In this document: positions 42,152 to 51,439 of the stretch, one piece after another | Numbering within the stretch: position 1 is the first letter of the stretch | Layout: each line of letters starts with the position of its first letter | Source: Rhodovastum atsumiense | GTDB lineage: Bacteria; Pseudomonadota; Alphaproteobacteria; Acetobacterales; Acetobacteraceae | DNA length: 64,000 bases | Direction of reading: 5' to 3' | Assembly: GCF_937425535.1 (NCBI RefSeq) | Contig: NZ_OW485601.1 | Location: 4,137,501 to 4,201,500, forward strand | Program-made: the position numbers and the translations under genes | Notes under the pieces: model-generated | Told to the model about the DNA's origin: nothing | The model's input: the letters and a program-made list of their open reading frames with translations, nothing else | The model's database searches: none

Positions 42152-43252
42152 GTGGCATTCTCTCCACGTGAAAATGTCCGTCTGTCTGTTGATGGTGCCG
42201 GCCGGCGAAGCGGGCCAGCGCGACGCGGCCTTCTGAAGGCAGTCGCCGCTGCCATGCCGCTGGGTCTGCTGGGCGGTGTCGCACGGGCGCAAAAGCCGGC
42301 CCCGGATCTGGCTGCCCCGGCGCTGACGCGCAAACTGACCAAACTTGTTTTCATCTGGACGCCGACATCGCCCTGCCTGGTCGTGGTCGGCCTGGCCCAG
42401 CGCGAGGGGATCTTCGCGCGGCATGGGCTGGAGGTCGAAACGATCAATGTCGGCAGCGACACCTCGGCGATTCTCGAAGCCGTCGCGCTCGGCAAGGCCG
42501 ACGCGACGTCGAACAACGTCCTGCGCTTCATCAAGCCGCTGGAAGCGGGCTTCGATGTGAAGCTGACGGCCGGCGTGCATGCCGGCTGCTCCTATCTGAT
42601 CGGCTCCCGCGCCGCGGGCATCTCCAGGATCGCGGACATGCGCGGCAAGCGCATCGGCCTGGCGGATCTGGGCAATCCGAATCGGTTTCTCTATGCGTCG
42701 GCGCTGAAGAAGGCCGGGATCGATCCGGAAACCGACGTCACCTGGCGCCAGTTTCCTGCCGACACCTTCCCGATCGCGGTCAGCAAAGGCGAGATCGACG
42801 CCTTCGTCGACAACCACCCCAATGTCTATTTCGCCATCAAGCGCAGCAAGGGGGACCTGTTCGAACTGGCAGCCAACGGCAGTGGCGAACTCGGGCAGCG
42901 CACCTGTTGCGTCCTCGCGGTGCGGGGATCGCTGATCCGCGAGAACCGGCCGGCGGCGGCGGCGCTGACCCGTGCCATGGTCGAAGCGGCGCTGCTGGTC
43001 GACCGCAACCTCGATCTCGCCGTGGAGACCGCGCGATTCTTTGCCCCGCAAAGCATCGCCGGCCCGACGGAGATCCGCGAGATGCTGGCGAGCTATCCGT
43101 ACGACGCGCATCGTGGCTGCCCCACCGGCGAGGAGTTCCGCCAGCAGGTCCTGTCCTTTGCCCGCGATCTCAAGGATGTCGGCATCCTCAAGCCTTCCAC
43201 CGATCCGCTCAGGTTCACCAACCGCATCACCCTGGACGTGCTGACCGGGTGA
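42152..43252 (+). CDS. Second NMT1/SsuA-like substrate-binding protein (paralogue)
   Basis: A 366-residue exported binding protein with a Tat-like leader (ARRGLLKAVAAAMPLGLLGG). It aligns along its whole length with the protein at 33549-34601: KLVFIWTPTSPCLVVVGLAQREG, HGLEVETINVGSDTSAILEAV, FIKPLEAGFDVKLTAGVHAGC, GKRIGLADLG and RTCCVLAVRGSLIRENRP. The HAGC and CC motifs are conserved in both. No transporter subunits are adjacent. The start is taken as GTG 42152 after AAGGGAAC; TTG 42146 is possible. The following genes encode a peroxidase-related protein and a cyclase. Confidence 0.83.
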   Translation: MAFSPRENVRLSVDGAGRRSGPARRGLLKAVAAAMPLGLLGGVARAQKPAPDLAAPALTRKLTKLVFIWTPTSPCLVVVGLAQREGIFARHGLEVETINVGSDTSAILEAVALGKADATSNNVLRFIKPLEAGFDVKLTAGVHAGCSYLIGSRAAGISRIADMRGKRIGLADLGNPNRFLYASALKKAGIDPETDVTWRQFPADTFPIAVSKGEIDAFVDNHPNVYFAIKRSKGDLFELAANGSGELGQRTCCVLAVRGSLIRENRPAAAALTRAMVEAALLVDRNLDLAVETARFFAPQSIAGPTEIREMLASYPYDAHRGCPTGEEFRQQVLSFARDLKDVGILKPSTDPLRFTNRITLDVLTG

Positions 43253-43288
43253 CGGGGCGATCAGGACTGCCAGATCAGGGAGCGTGAC

Positions 43289-43861
43289 ATGCCCGATACC
43301 CATCTTCCTTCCCCCCCGGGCAGGATTTCGCGCCTGCCGGTTGCCGAGCGTGGCAGCGAAGCACCGGCGGCGCGGGCGCTGGTGGAGCAGCACCACGGCG
43401 AGAACTGGATTCGCGCACTGGCGCTGAATCCGGACTTCGCCGCGCGGTTCTCCGCCTATTTCCAGAGCCTGTTCCGTGCCGAAGGGGCGCGCCTGCCGTT
43501 GCAGGAGCGCGAACTGATCGCCGTCGTCGTCTCCGCCAGCAATGGCTGCGGCCTGTGCGAGATCCATCATACGCTGGCATTGGGCGAGGCGCTCGGTGAT
43601 CCGGTGCGGGCCCGGCGGATCGCGCTCGATCCGCATCTGGCCGGGCTGTCGGCCCGCGAGCATGCGCTGGTCGCCTTCGCCCTCAAGGTCACCCGCCAGC
43701 CCAGGGATGTCAGTGATGACGACTTCCAGGCGTTGCGCGATGCCGGGCTCGACGATGGCGAGATCCTGGAGGCGCTGGAGACAAGCGCCTGGTTCAACCA
43801 CACCAACCGCGTCTTCATCTCGCTCGGCGTGCCGCCGGACGACGCCTACTTCGCCCGCTGA
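43289..43861 (+). CDS. Carboxymuconolactone decarboxylase-like, peroxidase-related protein
   Basis: A 190-residue AhpD/CMD-fold protein. The active-site helix is NGCGLCEIHHT, a CxxC with downstream histidines, preceded by LPLQERELIAVVVSASN; LSAREHALVAFALKVTRQP and ALETSAWFNHTNRVF follow. This is the uncharacterised peroxidase-related subfamily. A redox or thiol-peroxidase role in the cytoplasm is expected. GGGAGCGTGAC precedes the ATG; it lies 36 bases after the binding-protein gene. Confidence 0.85.
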   Translation: MPDTHLPSPPGRISRLPVAERGSEAPAARALVEQHHGENWIRALALNPDFAARFSAYFQSLFRAEGARLPLQERELIAVVVSASNGCGLCEIHHTLALGEALGDPVRARRIALDPHLAGLSAREHALVAFALKVTRQPRDVSDDDFQALRDAGLDDGEILEALETSAWFNHTNRVFISLGVPPDDAYFAR

Positions 43862-44010
43862 GCGTCACCCGCGCGAGCACGGCCTGACGGACACGGTCAC
43901 CGTCAGGGTTGCAACGACGCCGACCGGCTGACGATCACCCTCGATGTCGTGCCGGATCGCGAATTCCCCGGTCACTGACCGTGCGGGGACAACAGCAGGG
44001 GGAGATGATC

Positions 44011-44832
44011 ATGTGTGTTGCAGGATGCGACGAGGCGATGCATCGGGCGCTGTCGCGTCGTCGTCTGTTCCGCCGGGCGGCAGCGGGAGCGGTCCTGGCC
44101 ACCGGATTGCGGGCCGAAGTGGTGAGCGCGGCGACGCCGCCCACCCGGTTCGAGAAGGTGATCGACCTGACGCATACGCTCGACCCGGCCTTCCCGACCT
44201 TCTTCGGGACCTCCGGGATCGAACTGCGCACCCGCTTCAGCTATCGCAAGGACGGGCTGAACTTCCTGCAATGGGTGCTGGATGAGCACAGCGGCACGCA
44301 TATCGACGCGCCGTTGCATTTCAGCGAGAACGGCGCCGACGCCTCGGCCTTGCCGATCGTCGATCTGGTCGTGCCCCTGGCCGTCATCGACGTGGCCGCC
44401 CAGGCCGCGGCGAACGCCGATTATGCCGTGACGCCCGACGACATCAAGGCGTGGGAAGAGCGCAACGGCCGTCTGCCCGACCGGGCTGCGGTGGCGATCC
44501 ATACCGGCTGGGCGCAGCATCTCGGCACCGCGAAGTACCGCAATGAAGGGCCGGACGGAAAGCTGCATTTCCCTGGCGTGCACCCCGCCGCGGCCGAAGT
44601 GCTGATCCGCGAGCGCAGCGTGACCGGCCTGCTGATCGACACGCTCTCCTTCGACATCGGCGCCACCAAGGATTTCCCGACGCATGTGCTCTGGTTGCCT
44701 TCGGGGCGCTGGGGCGCGGAGAATGTCGCCAATCTCGATCAGGTGCCGCCGGTCGGTGCCACGATCGTGGTCGGCGGGCCGAAGATTCGCGGCGCCACCG
44801 GTGGGCCGAGCCGGCTGATCGCGCTCGTCTGA
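44011..44832 (+). CDS. Tat-exported cyclase-family metal hydrolase
   Basis: A 273-residue protein of the cyclase (kynurenine formamidase-like) family. The Tat leader is LSRRRLFRRAAAGAVLATG; a Cys pair (MCVAGC) precedes it. The hallmark metal motif is DEHSGTHIDAPLHF; VIDLTHTLDPAFPTFFG, VAIHTGWAQHL and DTLSFDIG follow. The family hydrolyses amides, lactones or hydantoin-like rings using a divalent metal. It is convergent with hyuB. GGGGGAGATGATC precedes ATG 44011. Confidence 0.83.
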   Translation: MCVAGCDEAMHRALSRRRLFRRAAAGAVLATGLRAEVVSAATPPTRFEKVIDLTHTLDPAFPTFFGTSGIELRTRFSYRKDGLNFLQWVLDEHSGTHIDAPLHFSENGADASALPIVDLVVPLAVIDVAAQAAANADYAVTPDDIKAWEERNGRLPDRAAVAIHTGWAQHLGTAKYRNEGPDGKLHFPGVHPAAAEVLIRERSVTGLLIDTLSFDIGATKDFPTHVLWLPSGRWGAENVANLDQVPPVGATIVVGGPKIRGATGGPSRLIALV

Positions 44833-44839
44833 GCGCGCG

Positions 44840-46540
44840 CTAGGTGGATGCGCTTGCTTTCGGCACAGGCGTCGCAGCGTAGTCCCGCGCCGCCGCTTCA
44901 GAAGAAACGAAGCCGTGCCGCACATCCCGCGCCAGCAGCGCCGGGTCACGTCGGCGCGGATCACCCATGCCGCCACCGCCGGGCATTTCCACGATCAGCC
45001 GGTCGCCCGCCGGCACCGTGTGCTGCCCTTTGCCCGGAAACACCTTCCCCGAGCGCAGGCGCACGCTTCCGGTCGCGCCCGGTGCCCCGCCCTCGGCACC
45101 ACGGGCCGGATGGACCACCCGGTCGAAGGCGGTGCCGATGGCGAACGGCGCCGCCTCGGCACTCTCGATTTCCATGATCTGCCCAAGCCCGCCGCGCCAG
45201 GTGCCGGCCCCGCCGCTGTCGGGGCGGAATTCCTTCCGCCATATCAGCACCGGCGCCAGGCTTTCGGTGACCTCCACCGGCACGTTGCGCACCCCCGAGG
45301 GAAACGCCGTGGCGGACAGCCCGTCCTGGCGCGGTCGCGCTCCGGTGCCGCCGGAATGAAACCCCGTGACATTGAACGCCGTCGCGCGCGCCAGCACCGC
45401 GGGATCCGCAGCCACCCGCCCAGGCCCGCCCATCAGGCGGATGTTCCACAGGCAGGAAGTCCCCTCGGCCGGGACGCGATCGGGAATTGCCTGGCGCAGG
45501 CAGCCGAACACCACGTCGGGCAGCATCTGCCCGATCGTCCCCCGCCCGGCCACCGGCGCCGGGCGCTGGGCGTTGAGGATGCTGTCCGGCGGTGCCGTCA
45601 CCCGGATGGTGGCCAGCGAGGCGGTGTTGTTCGGAACCTCCGGCGCCACGATGCATTTCACGCCGAAGCTCGTGTAGGCCTCGGTGTAGCAGAGCGGCAC
45701 GTTGATGCCGAAGCCCGAGGGACCGGACGTGCCGGCGAAATCGACGTCGATCCCCTCCGGCCCGATGGTCAGCGCAGCGTGCAGGTCGATCGGCGCCTCC
45801 AGCCCGTCCACCCGCATGTGGTAGCGCCAGGTGCCGAAGGGCAGGGCGCGGATCGCCGCCAGGCTGGCGCTGCGGGAATGGGCAAGGATGTGCGCCGCCA
45901 GCCCGTCGAGGCTGTCGAGGCTGAACTCGTCCATCATCGCCACCAGCCGCTGCCCGCCCACGGCGTTGCTGGCGATCTCCGAGTGGATGTCGCCCAGCAC
46001 CTGCACCGGCTCGCGCACGTTCACGGCGATCAGGTCGAACAGCCATTGGTTCGGCCGCCCCGCTTCCACCAGCTTCGTGACCGGCAGGCACAGCCCTTCC
46101 TCGAACACCTGCCGTCCGTTGGTGGAAAGGCCGATGCCGCCGATATCCACCACGTGCAGCGTGCAGGCGAACAGCCCCACCGGGGCGCCGCGCCGGAACA
46201 CCGGCGTCACCACCACGATGTCGTTGAGATGCCCGGTGCCCTGCCACGGGTCGTTCAGGATGAACACGTCGCCATCGGCCATCTCCGCCAGCGACACCTT
46301 GTCGAGCACGTAGGTCACGCTGCGGGCCATGCTGTTGACGTGCCCCGGCGTGCCGGTGACCGCCTGCGCCAGCATCCGCCCGGCGGTGTCGTACACCCCG
46401 GCGGAGAGATCGCCTGCCTCACGCGTCGAAGCCCCGAAGGCGGTGCGGACCAACGTCTTCGCCTGTTCTTCCACCACGGCGATCAGCCGGTTCCACATCA
46501 CCTGGTAGCGGATCGCGGCCAGACCATCGGTTTTGGGCAT
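44840..46540 (-). CDS. hyuB: Hydantoinase B / oxoprolinase subunit
   Basis: A 566-residue HyuB-family protein. Family blocks are EEQAKTLVRTAFGASTREAGDLSAG, HVNSMARSV, DGDVFILNDPWQGTGHLNDI, GINVPLCYTEAYTSFGVKCI, and the C-terminal GGAGTWRGGLGQ with PGGGGMGDPRRRDP. With HyuA it hydrolyses hydantoins or 5-oxoproline, often ATP-dependently. Its ATG overlaps the hyuA stop by one base (TGATG). It is the last gene of the dpp-hyu operon. Confidence 0.92.
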   Translation of the reverse strand: MPKTDGLAAIRYQVMWNRLIAVVEEQAKTLVRTAFGASTREAGDLSAGVYDTAGRMLAQAVTGTPGHVNSMARSVTYVLDKVSLAEMADGDVFILNDPWQGTGHLNDIVVVTPVFRRGAPVGLFACTLHVVDIGGIGLSTNGRQVFEEGLCLPVTKLVEAGRPNQWLFDLIAVNVREPVQVLGDIHSEIASNAVGGQRLVAMMDEFSLDSLDGLAAHILAHSRSASLAAIRALPFGTWRYHMRVDGLEAPIDLHAALTIGPEGIDVDFAGTSGPSGFGINVPLCYTEAYTSFGVKCIVAPEVPNNTASLATIRVTAPPDSILNAQRPAPVAGRGTIGQMLPDVVFGCLRQAIPDRVPAEGTSCLWNIRLMGGPGRVAADPAVLARATAFNVTGFHSGGTGARPRQDGLSATAFPSGVRNVPVEVTESLAPVLIWRKEFRPDSGGAGTWRGGLGQIMEIESAEAAPFAIGTAFDRVVHPARGAEGGAPGATGSVRLRSGKVFPGKGQHTVPAGDRLIVEMPGGGGMGDPRRRDPALLARDVRHGFVSSEAAARDYAATPVPKASAST

Positions 46541-48645
46541 CAGTGGCTCTCCTTGGCGGTGCCGTGGGCGGCACGCAGCCAGATGGCGCCGGCGGCATCC
46601 AGCGCGGCGGTGAAGGCGGCGGTGACGACGGTGGTGGTTTCCGCCTCGGCGATCACCGCCGGCCCGGCGATGGCGGCCCCCGGCGGCAGCGTGGCGCGCC
46701 AGTACACCGGCACCTCGATGAAGGCGGCGGTGGTGGGATCGAACAGCCGTCGCCGGCCGGCGGCGGCGGGCGCCGTGGTCGCCGCCATCGCGGTGGAGGC
46801 AGGTGGCGCGGGCGGGGCGGGCGATTCGGCGGTGAGGCTCCAGCCCATCACCTCCACCGCGAGCCCGGGAATGGTGCGCGCGAACAGCGCCGTGTAGGCG
46901 GCCTCGAAACGCCGCCGCAGCTCGGCCGGGGCGCCGGCGTCGAGCGGCGCCTCGGGCAGGGGAACGGTGATTTCGTGGCCCTGGCCGACATAGCGCATAT
47001 CGGCGGCGCGGCGCAGGCGGATCGGCCCGCCGGGCGCGCCGAGGCGCACCACCGCTTCGGCCTCCGCGGCCATCACCGCCAGCAGCGCGTTCACCTCTTC
47101 CGCGTCCAGCGCGTCGAGCACGACCTGCCGGCTGCGGGCCACCTCGAAGGCGATCGGCGCGCGCAGGAACCCCACCGCCGAGCCCACCCCGGCCCCGGCG
47201 GGAATCACCACCTCGTCGATCCCGAGCTTCTCCGCCAGCCGGGCCGCGTGCAGCGGGGCGCTGCCGCCGAAGGCCACCAGGGTGCGGCCGGCCAGTTCGG
47301 TGCCGCGCTCCACCGCGTGCACGCGCGCGGCATTGGCCATGTTCTCTTCCACCATCTCGGTGATCGCGAAGGCGGCGAGGCTGGCCTCCAGGCCGAGCGG
47401 CGCCGCCACCGCCGTCCGCACCGCCGCCTCGGCGCGGCCGGGGGTGAGGGCGATGCTGCCGCCGGCGAAGCCTTCCGGGTCGATCCGGCCGAGCAGCAGG
47501 TTGGCGTCGGTCACGGTCGGGCGTTCGCCGCCCCGGTCGTAGCAGGCCGGACCAGGATCGGCGCCCGCGCTCTCCGGCCCGACGGCGACCCGCGCCAGCG
47601 CATCCACCGCGGCGATCGAGCCACCGCCGGCGCCGATTTCCACCATCTCGATCGCCGGAATCCGCAAAGGCAGGCCGCTGCCCTGCAGGAAACGATAGCG
47701 GCGATCCACCTCGAAGCGGCGGGACGCGAGCGGGGTGCCGTCGTCGATCAGGCAGATCTTGGCGGTGGTGCCGCCCATGTCGAAGGAGAGAATGCGATCA
47801 CGGCCGAGCTCGCGCGCCACCTGTGCGGCCAGGATCGCCCCGCCCGCCGGGCCGCTCTCCACCAGCCGGACCGGGTAACGGATCGCCGTCTCCAGCGTGG
47901 TCAGGCCGCCGCCGGAGGTCATCAGCAGCAACGGGCAGCTCAACCCTTCAGCGTGCAGCAGCCCGGTCAGCTCCTCCAGGTAGCGGGCCATCAGCGGCTG
48001 CACGTAGGCATTGGCGACCGCGGTGGAGAACCGCTCGTACTCGCGCATCTCCGGACAGACCTCGGCCGAGAGCGTCAGCCGCACCCCGGGCAGCCATTCC
48101 GCCAGCAGCGCGGCGGCGCGCTGCTCGTGTGCCGGGTTGGCGTAGCTGTGCAGGAAGCCGATCGCCACGCTCTCCACCGCCTCGCGCCGCAGCGTGGCGG
48201 CGATATCGGCCAGCGCCGTCTCGTCCAGCGGCAGGCGAACCCGGCCTTGCGCATCCATCCGTTCCGGCACGCCGAGGCGCAGGGGGCGCGCCACCAGCGG
48301 TGCCGGCTTCTCGATGAACACGTCATATTGCGCGAAGCGGTTCTCGAAGGCGATCTCGATGCTGTCGCGATGGCCCTCGGTGGTCAGCAGCGCGGTGCGG
48401 GCGCCGCGGCGCTCCACGATCGCGTTGGTGGCCAGGGTGGTGCCGTGGACGATCAGCCCCACCGCGGCCGGCGCCACCCCGGCCTCGGCCAGCACCCGCC
48501 GAACCCCCTCCAGCACGCCGCGCGCGGGCGCCTCGGGGCGGGTGAGCACCTTGGCGGTGGTCCGGCGCGCGCCGTGCTCCAGCACCATGTCGGTGAAGGT
48601 CCCGCCGATATCGACGGCGAGCCTCGCGGGGGCGGGGGGAGTCAT
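46540..48645 (-). CDS. hyuA: Hydantoinase A / oxoprolinase ATP-binding subunit
   Basis: A 701-residue HyuA-family protein with actin-like ATP-binding motifs: LAVDIGGTFTDMVLE (phosphate 1), VHGTTLATNAIVER, ILSFDMGGTTAKICLI (phosphate 2) and LVAFGGSAPLHA. The C-terminal domain has DMRYVGQGHEITVPLP and VYWRATLPPGAAIAGPAVI. GAAGGAACACGCCCC precedes ATG 48645; a longer upstream frame runs into dppF. Together with HyuB and the ABC importer it likely degrades imported oxoproline- or hydantoin-like compounds. Confidence 0.92.
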   Translation of the reverse strand: MTPPAPARLAVDIGGTFTDMVLEHGARRTTAKVLTRPEAPARGVLEGVRRVLAEAGVAPAAVGLIVHGTTLATNAIVERRGARTALLTTEGHRDSIEIAFENRFAQYDVFIEKPAPLVARPLRLGVPERMDAQGRVRLPLDETALADIAATLRREAVESVAIGFLHSYANPAHEQRAAALLAEWLPGVRLTLSAEVCPEMREYERFSTAVANAYVQPLMARYLEELTGLLHAEGLSCPLLLMTSGGGLTTLETAIRYPVRLVESGPAGGAILAAQVARELGRDRILSFDMGGTTAKICLIDDGTPLASRRFEVDRRYRFLQGSGLPLRIPAIEMVEIGAGGGSIAAVDALARVAVGPESAGADPGPACYDRGGERPTVTDANLLLGRIDPEGFAGGSIALTPGRAEAAVRTAVAAPLGLEASLAAFAITEMVEENMANAARVHAVERGTELAGRTLVAFGGSAPLHAARLAEKLGIDEVVIPAGAGVGSAVGFLRAPIAFEVARSRQVVLDALDAEEVNALLAVMAAEAEAVVRLGAPGGPIRLRRAADMRYVGQGHEITVPLPEAPLDAGAPAELRRRFEAAYTALFARTIPGLAVEVMGWSLTAESPAPPAPPASTAMAATTAPAAAGRRRLFDPTTAAFIEVPVYWRATLPPGAAIAGPAVIAEAETTTVVTAAFTAALDAAGAIWLRAAHGTAKESH

Positions 48646-48658
48646 GGGGCGTGTTCCT

Positions 48659-49594
48659 TCAGGCGAGATGGCAGGCGACGAAGTGGCCCGGCGCCACCGC
48701 GCGCAAGGCCGGGTCGTGGGTGGCACAGTGCGGCCCGGCCGCCGTGCAACGGGGGCGGAAGCGACAGCCGGTGGCCGGCCGCGCGGTGCCGGAATCGCCG
48801 CGCAGGGCGGCGGGGGGCGTGCGCCGCGCCGGGTCGGCGCGCGGCACCGCAGCCAGCAGCGCCTGCGTGTAGGGATGGCGGGGCGCGGCCCATAACGTGG
48901 CGTGGTCGGCGCTTTCGACGATGCGGCCGAGATACATCACCAGCACCCGGTCGGCGAAGTAGCGCACCACCGAGAGATCGTGGGAGATGAACAGGCAGGC
49001 CAGGCCCAGCTCGCCACGCAGCTCCACCAGCAGGTTCAGGATCTGCGCCTGGATCGAGACATCCAGCGCCGACACCGGTTCGTCGCACACCACGAGGTCG
49101 GGCCGCAGCATCAGCGCGCGGGCGATGCCGATGCGCTGGCGTTGGCCGCCGCTGAACTCGTGGGGGTAGCGGTGCAGCGCCGCCGCCGGCAGGCCCACCC
49201 GCGCCAGCATCTCCAGGCTGCGCCGGCGGCGGGCGAGGGGGTCGCGTTCGCCATGCACGCGCAGGGGCGTTTCCAGCAGCCGGGCCAGCGTCTGGCGCGG
49301 GTTGAGCGCGCCGAACGGATCCTGGAACACCATCTGCAGGCGCCGCCGGTACGGCACGAGCCGCCGTTCCGGCAAGCTCAGGATGTCGGTGCCCTCCACC
49401 CGCACCGCCCCCGCCGCGGCCGGCTGCAGGCGCAGGATGGCACGGCCGAGGCTCGACTTGCCGCAGCCGGATTCACCCACCAGCCCCACCGCCTCGCCGG
49501 CGCCGACGGTGAAGGTGACGCCGTCCACGGCCTGCACCGCCCCGGCCCCCTGGCCGTAACGGACGACGAGATCCTCAACCGAGAGCAGCGACAC
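48659..49594 (-). CDS. dppF: Peptide-type ABC importer ATPase (DppF/OppF-like)
   Basis: A 311-residue ABC ATPase with Walker [12 protein letters not shown], signature LSGGQ-like FSGGQRQRIGIARAL, Walker B PDLVVCDEPVSALD, and the oligopeptide-type C terminus with paired Cys (GCRFRPRCTAAGPHC) that binds an Fe-S cluster in homologues. The GTG at 49594 follows AGGAGG and overlaps the previous gene by 20 bases. It is the second ATPase of the operon. Confidence 0.92.
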   Translation of the reverse strand: MSLLSVEDLVVRYGQGAGAVQAVDGVTFTVGAGEAVGLVGESGCGKSSLGRAILRLQPAAAGAVRVEGTDILSLPERRLVPYRRRLQMVFQDPFGALNPRQTLARLLETPLRVHGERDPLARRRRSLEMLARVGLPAAALHRYPHEFSGGQRQRIGIARALMLRPDLVVCDEPVSALDVSIQAQILNLLVELRGELGLACLFISHDLSVVRYFADRVLVMYLGRIVESADHATLWAAPRHPYTQALLAAVPRADPARRTPPAALRGDSGTARPATGCRFRPRCTAAGPHCATHDPALRAVAPGHFVACHLA

Positions 49595-50567
49595 GCTGGC
49601 GTTCCTCCTGCGCGGCTGGCGGGCAGGCGAGCCAACGCCCCGTCCCGCAGGGTTCGAGCGGTGGTGGGGCAAGATGGCAGGTGGCCTGCGCGCGCGGACA
49701 CCGGGGGGTGAAGCCGCAGCCCGCCTGCCCGAGCGCCGAGCCGACCTGCCCGGCGATCTCCGGCAGGCGGTCGGTGCGGGCGTGCCGCCCCTCGGGGCCG
49801 AGCGCCGCCGCGCGCAGGCCGCGCGCATAGGGATGCAGGGGGGCGGCGAAGAACGGCGTCACCGGCGCTTCCTCCACCACCCGCCCGGCGTACATCACCA
49901 CCACCCGGTCGGCCCACTGCGCCACCACGCCGAGATCGTGGGTGATCAGCAGCATCGCCATGCCGAGTTCCGCCCGCAGCCGGCCGAGCAGCTCCAGGAT
50001 CTGCGCCTGGATGGTGACATCGAGCGCGGTCGTCGGCTCGTCGGCGATCAGCAGCCGGGGATTGCAGGCGACCGCCATGGCGATCATCACCCGCTGGCGC
50101 TGCCCGCCGGAGAGATGATGCGGGAAATCGTCGAGGCGCCGCTGCGGCTCGGGCAATTGCACCAGGTCAAACAGTTCGGCCACCCGCCGTCGCGCGGCCC
50201 GGGCGGAGAGGCGCTGATGATGGCGCAGCACCTCGGCCACCTGCGCGCCCACGGTCTGCACCGGGTTGAGCGCCGCGAGCGGTTCCTGCGGCACCAGCGC
50301 CAGCCGGTTGCCCCGCAGCGCGCGCAGCGCCCGCGGCGAGAGGCGCCGCATGTCGCGGCCTTCGAACGCGATCACCCCTGCCTCGATCCGCACCCCCGGC
50401 GGCAGCAGGCCAAGCACGCCGAGGGCGGTCATCGATTTGCCGCAACCGGATTCACCCACCAGCGCCAGCGTCTCGCCGGCGGCGAGGCGCAGCGACACGC
50501 GATCCACCAGAAGCCGGCCGGGCAGGCCGATGCTGAGGTCACGCACGTCCAGCAGCGCGGCGCTCAT
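49575..50567 (-). CDS. dppD: Peptide-type ABC importer ATPase (DppD/OppD-like)
   Basis: A 330-residue ABC ATPase with Walker [27 protein letters not shown], Walker [14 protein letters not shown], and the DppD-type C-terminal Cys motif ([15 protein letters not shown]). Overlap with dppC is ATGA-like at its start. It energises import with DppF. Confidence 0.92.
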   Translation of the reverse strand: MSAALLDVRDLSIGLPGRLLVDRVSLRLAAGETLALVGESGCGKSMTALGVLGLLPPGVRIEAGVIAFEGRDMRRLSPRALRALRGNRLALVPQEPLAALNPVQTVGAQVAEVLRHHQRLSARAARRRVAELFDLVQLPEPQRRLDDFPHHLSGGQRQRVMIAMAVACNPRLLIADEPTTALDVTIQAQILELLGRLRAELGMAMLLITHDLGVVAQWADRVVVMYAGRVVEEAPVTPFFAAPLHPYARGLRAAALGPEGRHARTDRLPEIAGQVGSALGQAGCGFTPRCPRAQATCHLAPPPLEPCGTGRWLACPPAAQEERQRVAALG

Positions 50568-51439
50568 CGTTCCAGCCGCCGTGGATCGAAAGCGTCATTC
50601 AACGCGTCGCCCAGCAGGTTCAGCGCCAGCACCGCCAGCGCGATCGCCGCCCCCGGCAGCGCCGTCAGGAACCAGGCGGTGCGCAGCAACTGCCGTCCGT
50701 CGCCGATCATCATTCCCCAGCTCATGTGGTTGGGATCGCCCATGTTGAGGAAGGACAGCCCGGCCTCGGTGAGGATCGCGTTGGCCACCATCACCGAGGC
50801 GCTGACGAGCACCGGCGGCAGGGCGTTGGGCAGGATCTCGGCCAGGATGATCCGCGCCGTGCCGTAGCCGAGGCTGCGCGCCGCCAGCACGAAATCGGCC
50901 TCGCGCAGGGCGCGGAACTGCGCGCGCACCAGCCGCGCCACCGCCGGCCATGACGCCAGCCCGATCGCCAGCGCGATCACCGCCAGTTGCGGGCCGCCGA
51001 TGGCGACGATCACGATCACCAGCAGGAAGGCCGGCACCGTCTGGAACAGCTCGGTCAGGCGCCCGAGCACCGCATCGGCCGCGCCGCCGAAATAGCCGCC
51101 CAGCATGCCTACCAGCGTGCCGATGCCAAGGCCGATGGCGGCGGCGGTGAAGCCCACCAGCAGCGACACCCGCGCCCCGTGCGCGAGCGCGGTGGCCACG
51201 TCGCGCCCGAGGCTGTCGGTGCCGAGCGGAAAGGCGGCGTCCTCGCCCGGCCAGAGGGCGGGTGGGCCGACCATGTCGAGCGGATCACCGGGAAAGACCC
51301 AGCCGGCGGTGGCCGCGACGCCGGCGCACAGCACCAGCAGCGCCATGCCGAGCAGGAAGGCGGGATTGCGCCGCAGCGCCCGTAGCTGTCGCTGCCAGAC
51401 CGGATCAGCGGCCGGCGATGCGGGGATCGAGCCAGACAT
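50564..51439 (-). CDS. dppC: Peptide-type ABC importer permease (DppC-like)
   Basis: A 291-residue permease with about six helices, an N-terminal OppC_N segment (QLRALRRNPAFLLGMALLVLC) and the EAA loop at VLAARSLGYGTARIILAEILPN. FPLGTDSLGRDV is a typical DppC block. ATG 51439 overlaps the dppB end by 35 bases; an in-frame TTG at 51451 is possible. No strong ribosome binding site is visible, suggesting coupling. Confidence 0.9.
   Translation of the reverse strand: MSGSIPASPAADPVWQRQLRALRRNPAFLLGMALLVLCAGVAATAGWVFPGDPLDMVGPPALWPGEDAAFPLGTDSLGRDVATALAHGARVSLLVGFTAAAIGLGIGTLVGMLGGYFGGAADAVLGRLTELFQTVPAFLLVIVIVAIGGPQLAVIALAIGLASWPAVARLVRAQFRALREADFVLAARSLGYGTARIILAEILPNALPPVLVSASVMVANAILTEAGLSFLNMGDPNHMSWGMMIGDGRQLLRTAWFLTALPGAAIALAVLALNLLGDALNDAFDPRRLER

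Noticed and set aside
46543-48990. An 815-codon plus-strand frame
   Set aside because: Antisense to hyuA and the 3' end of dppF, which are certain; low-complexity composition.
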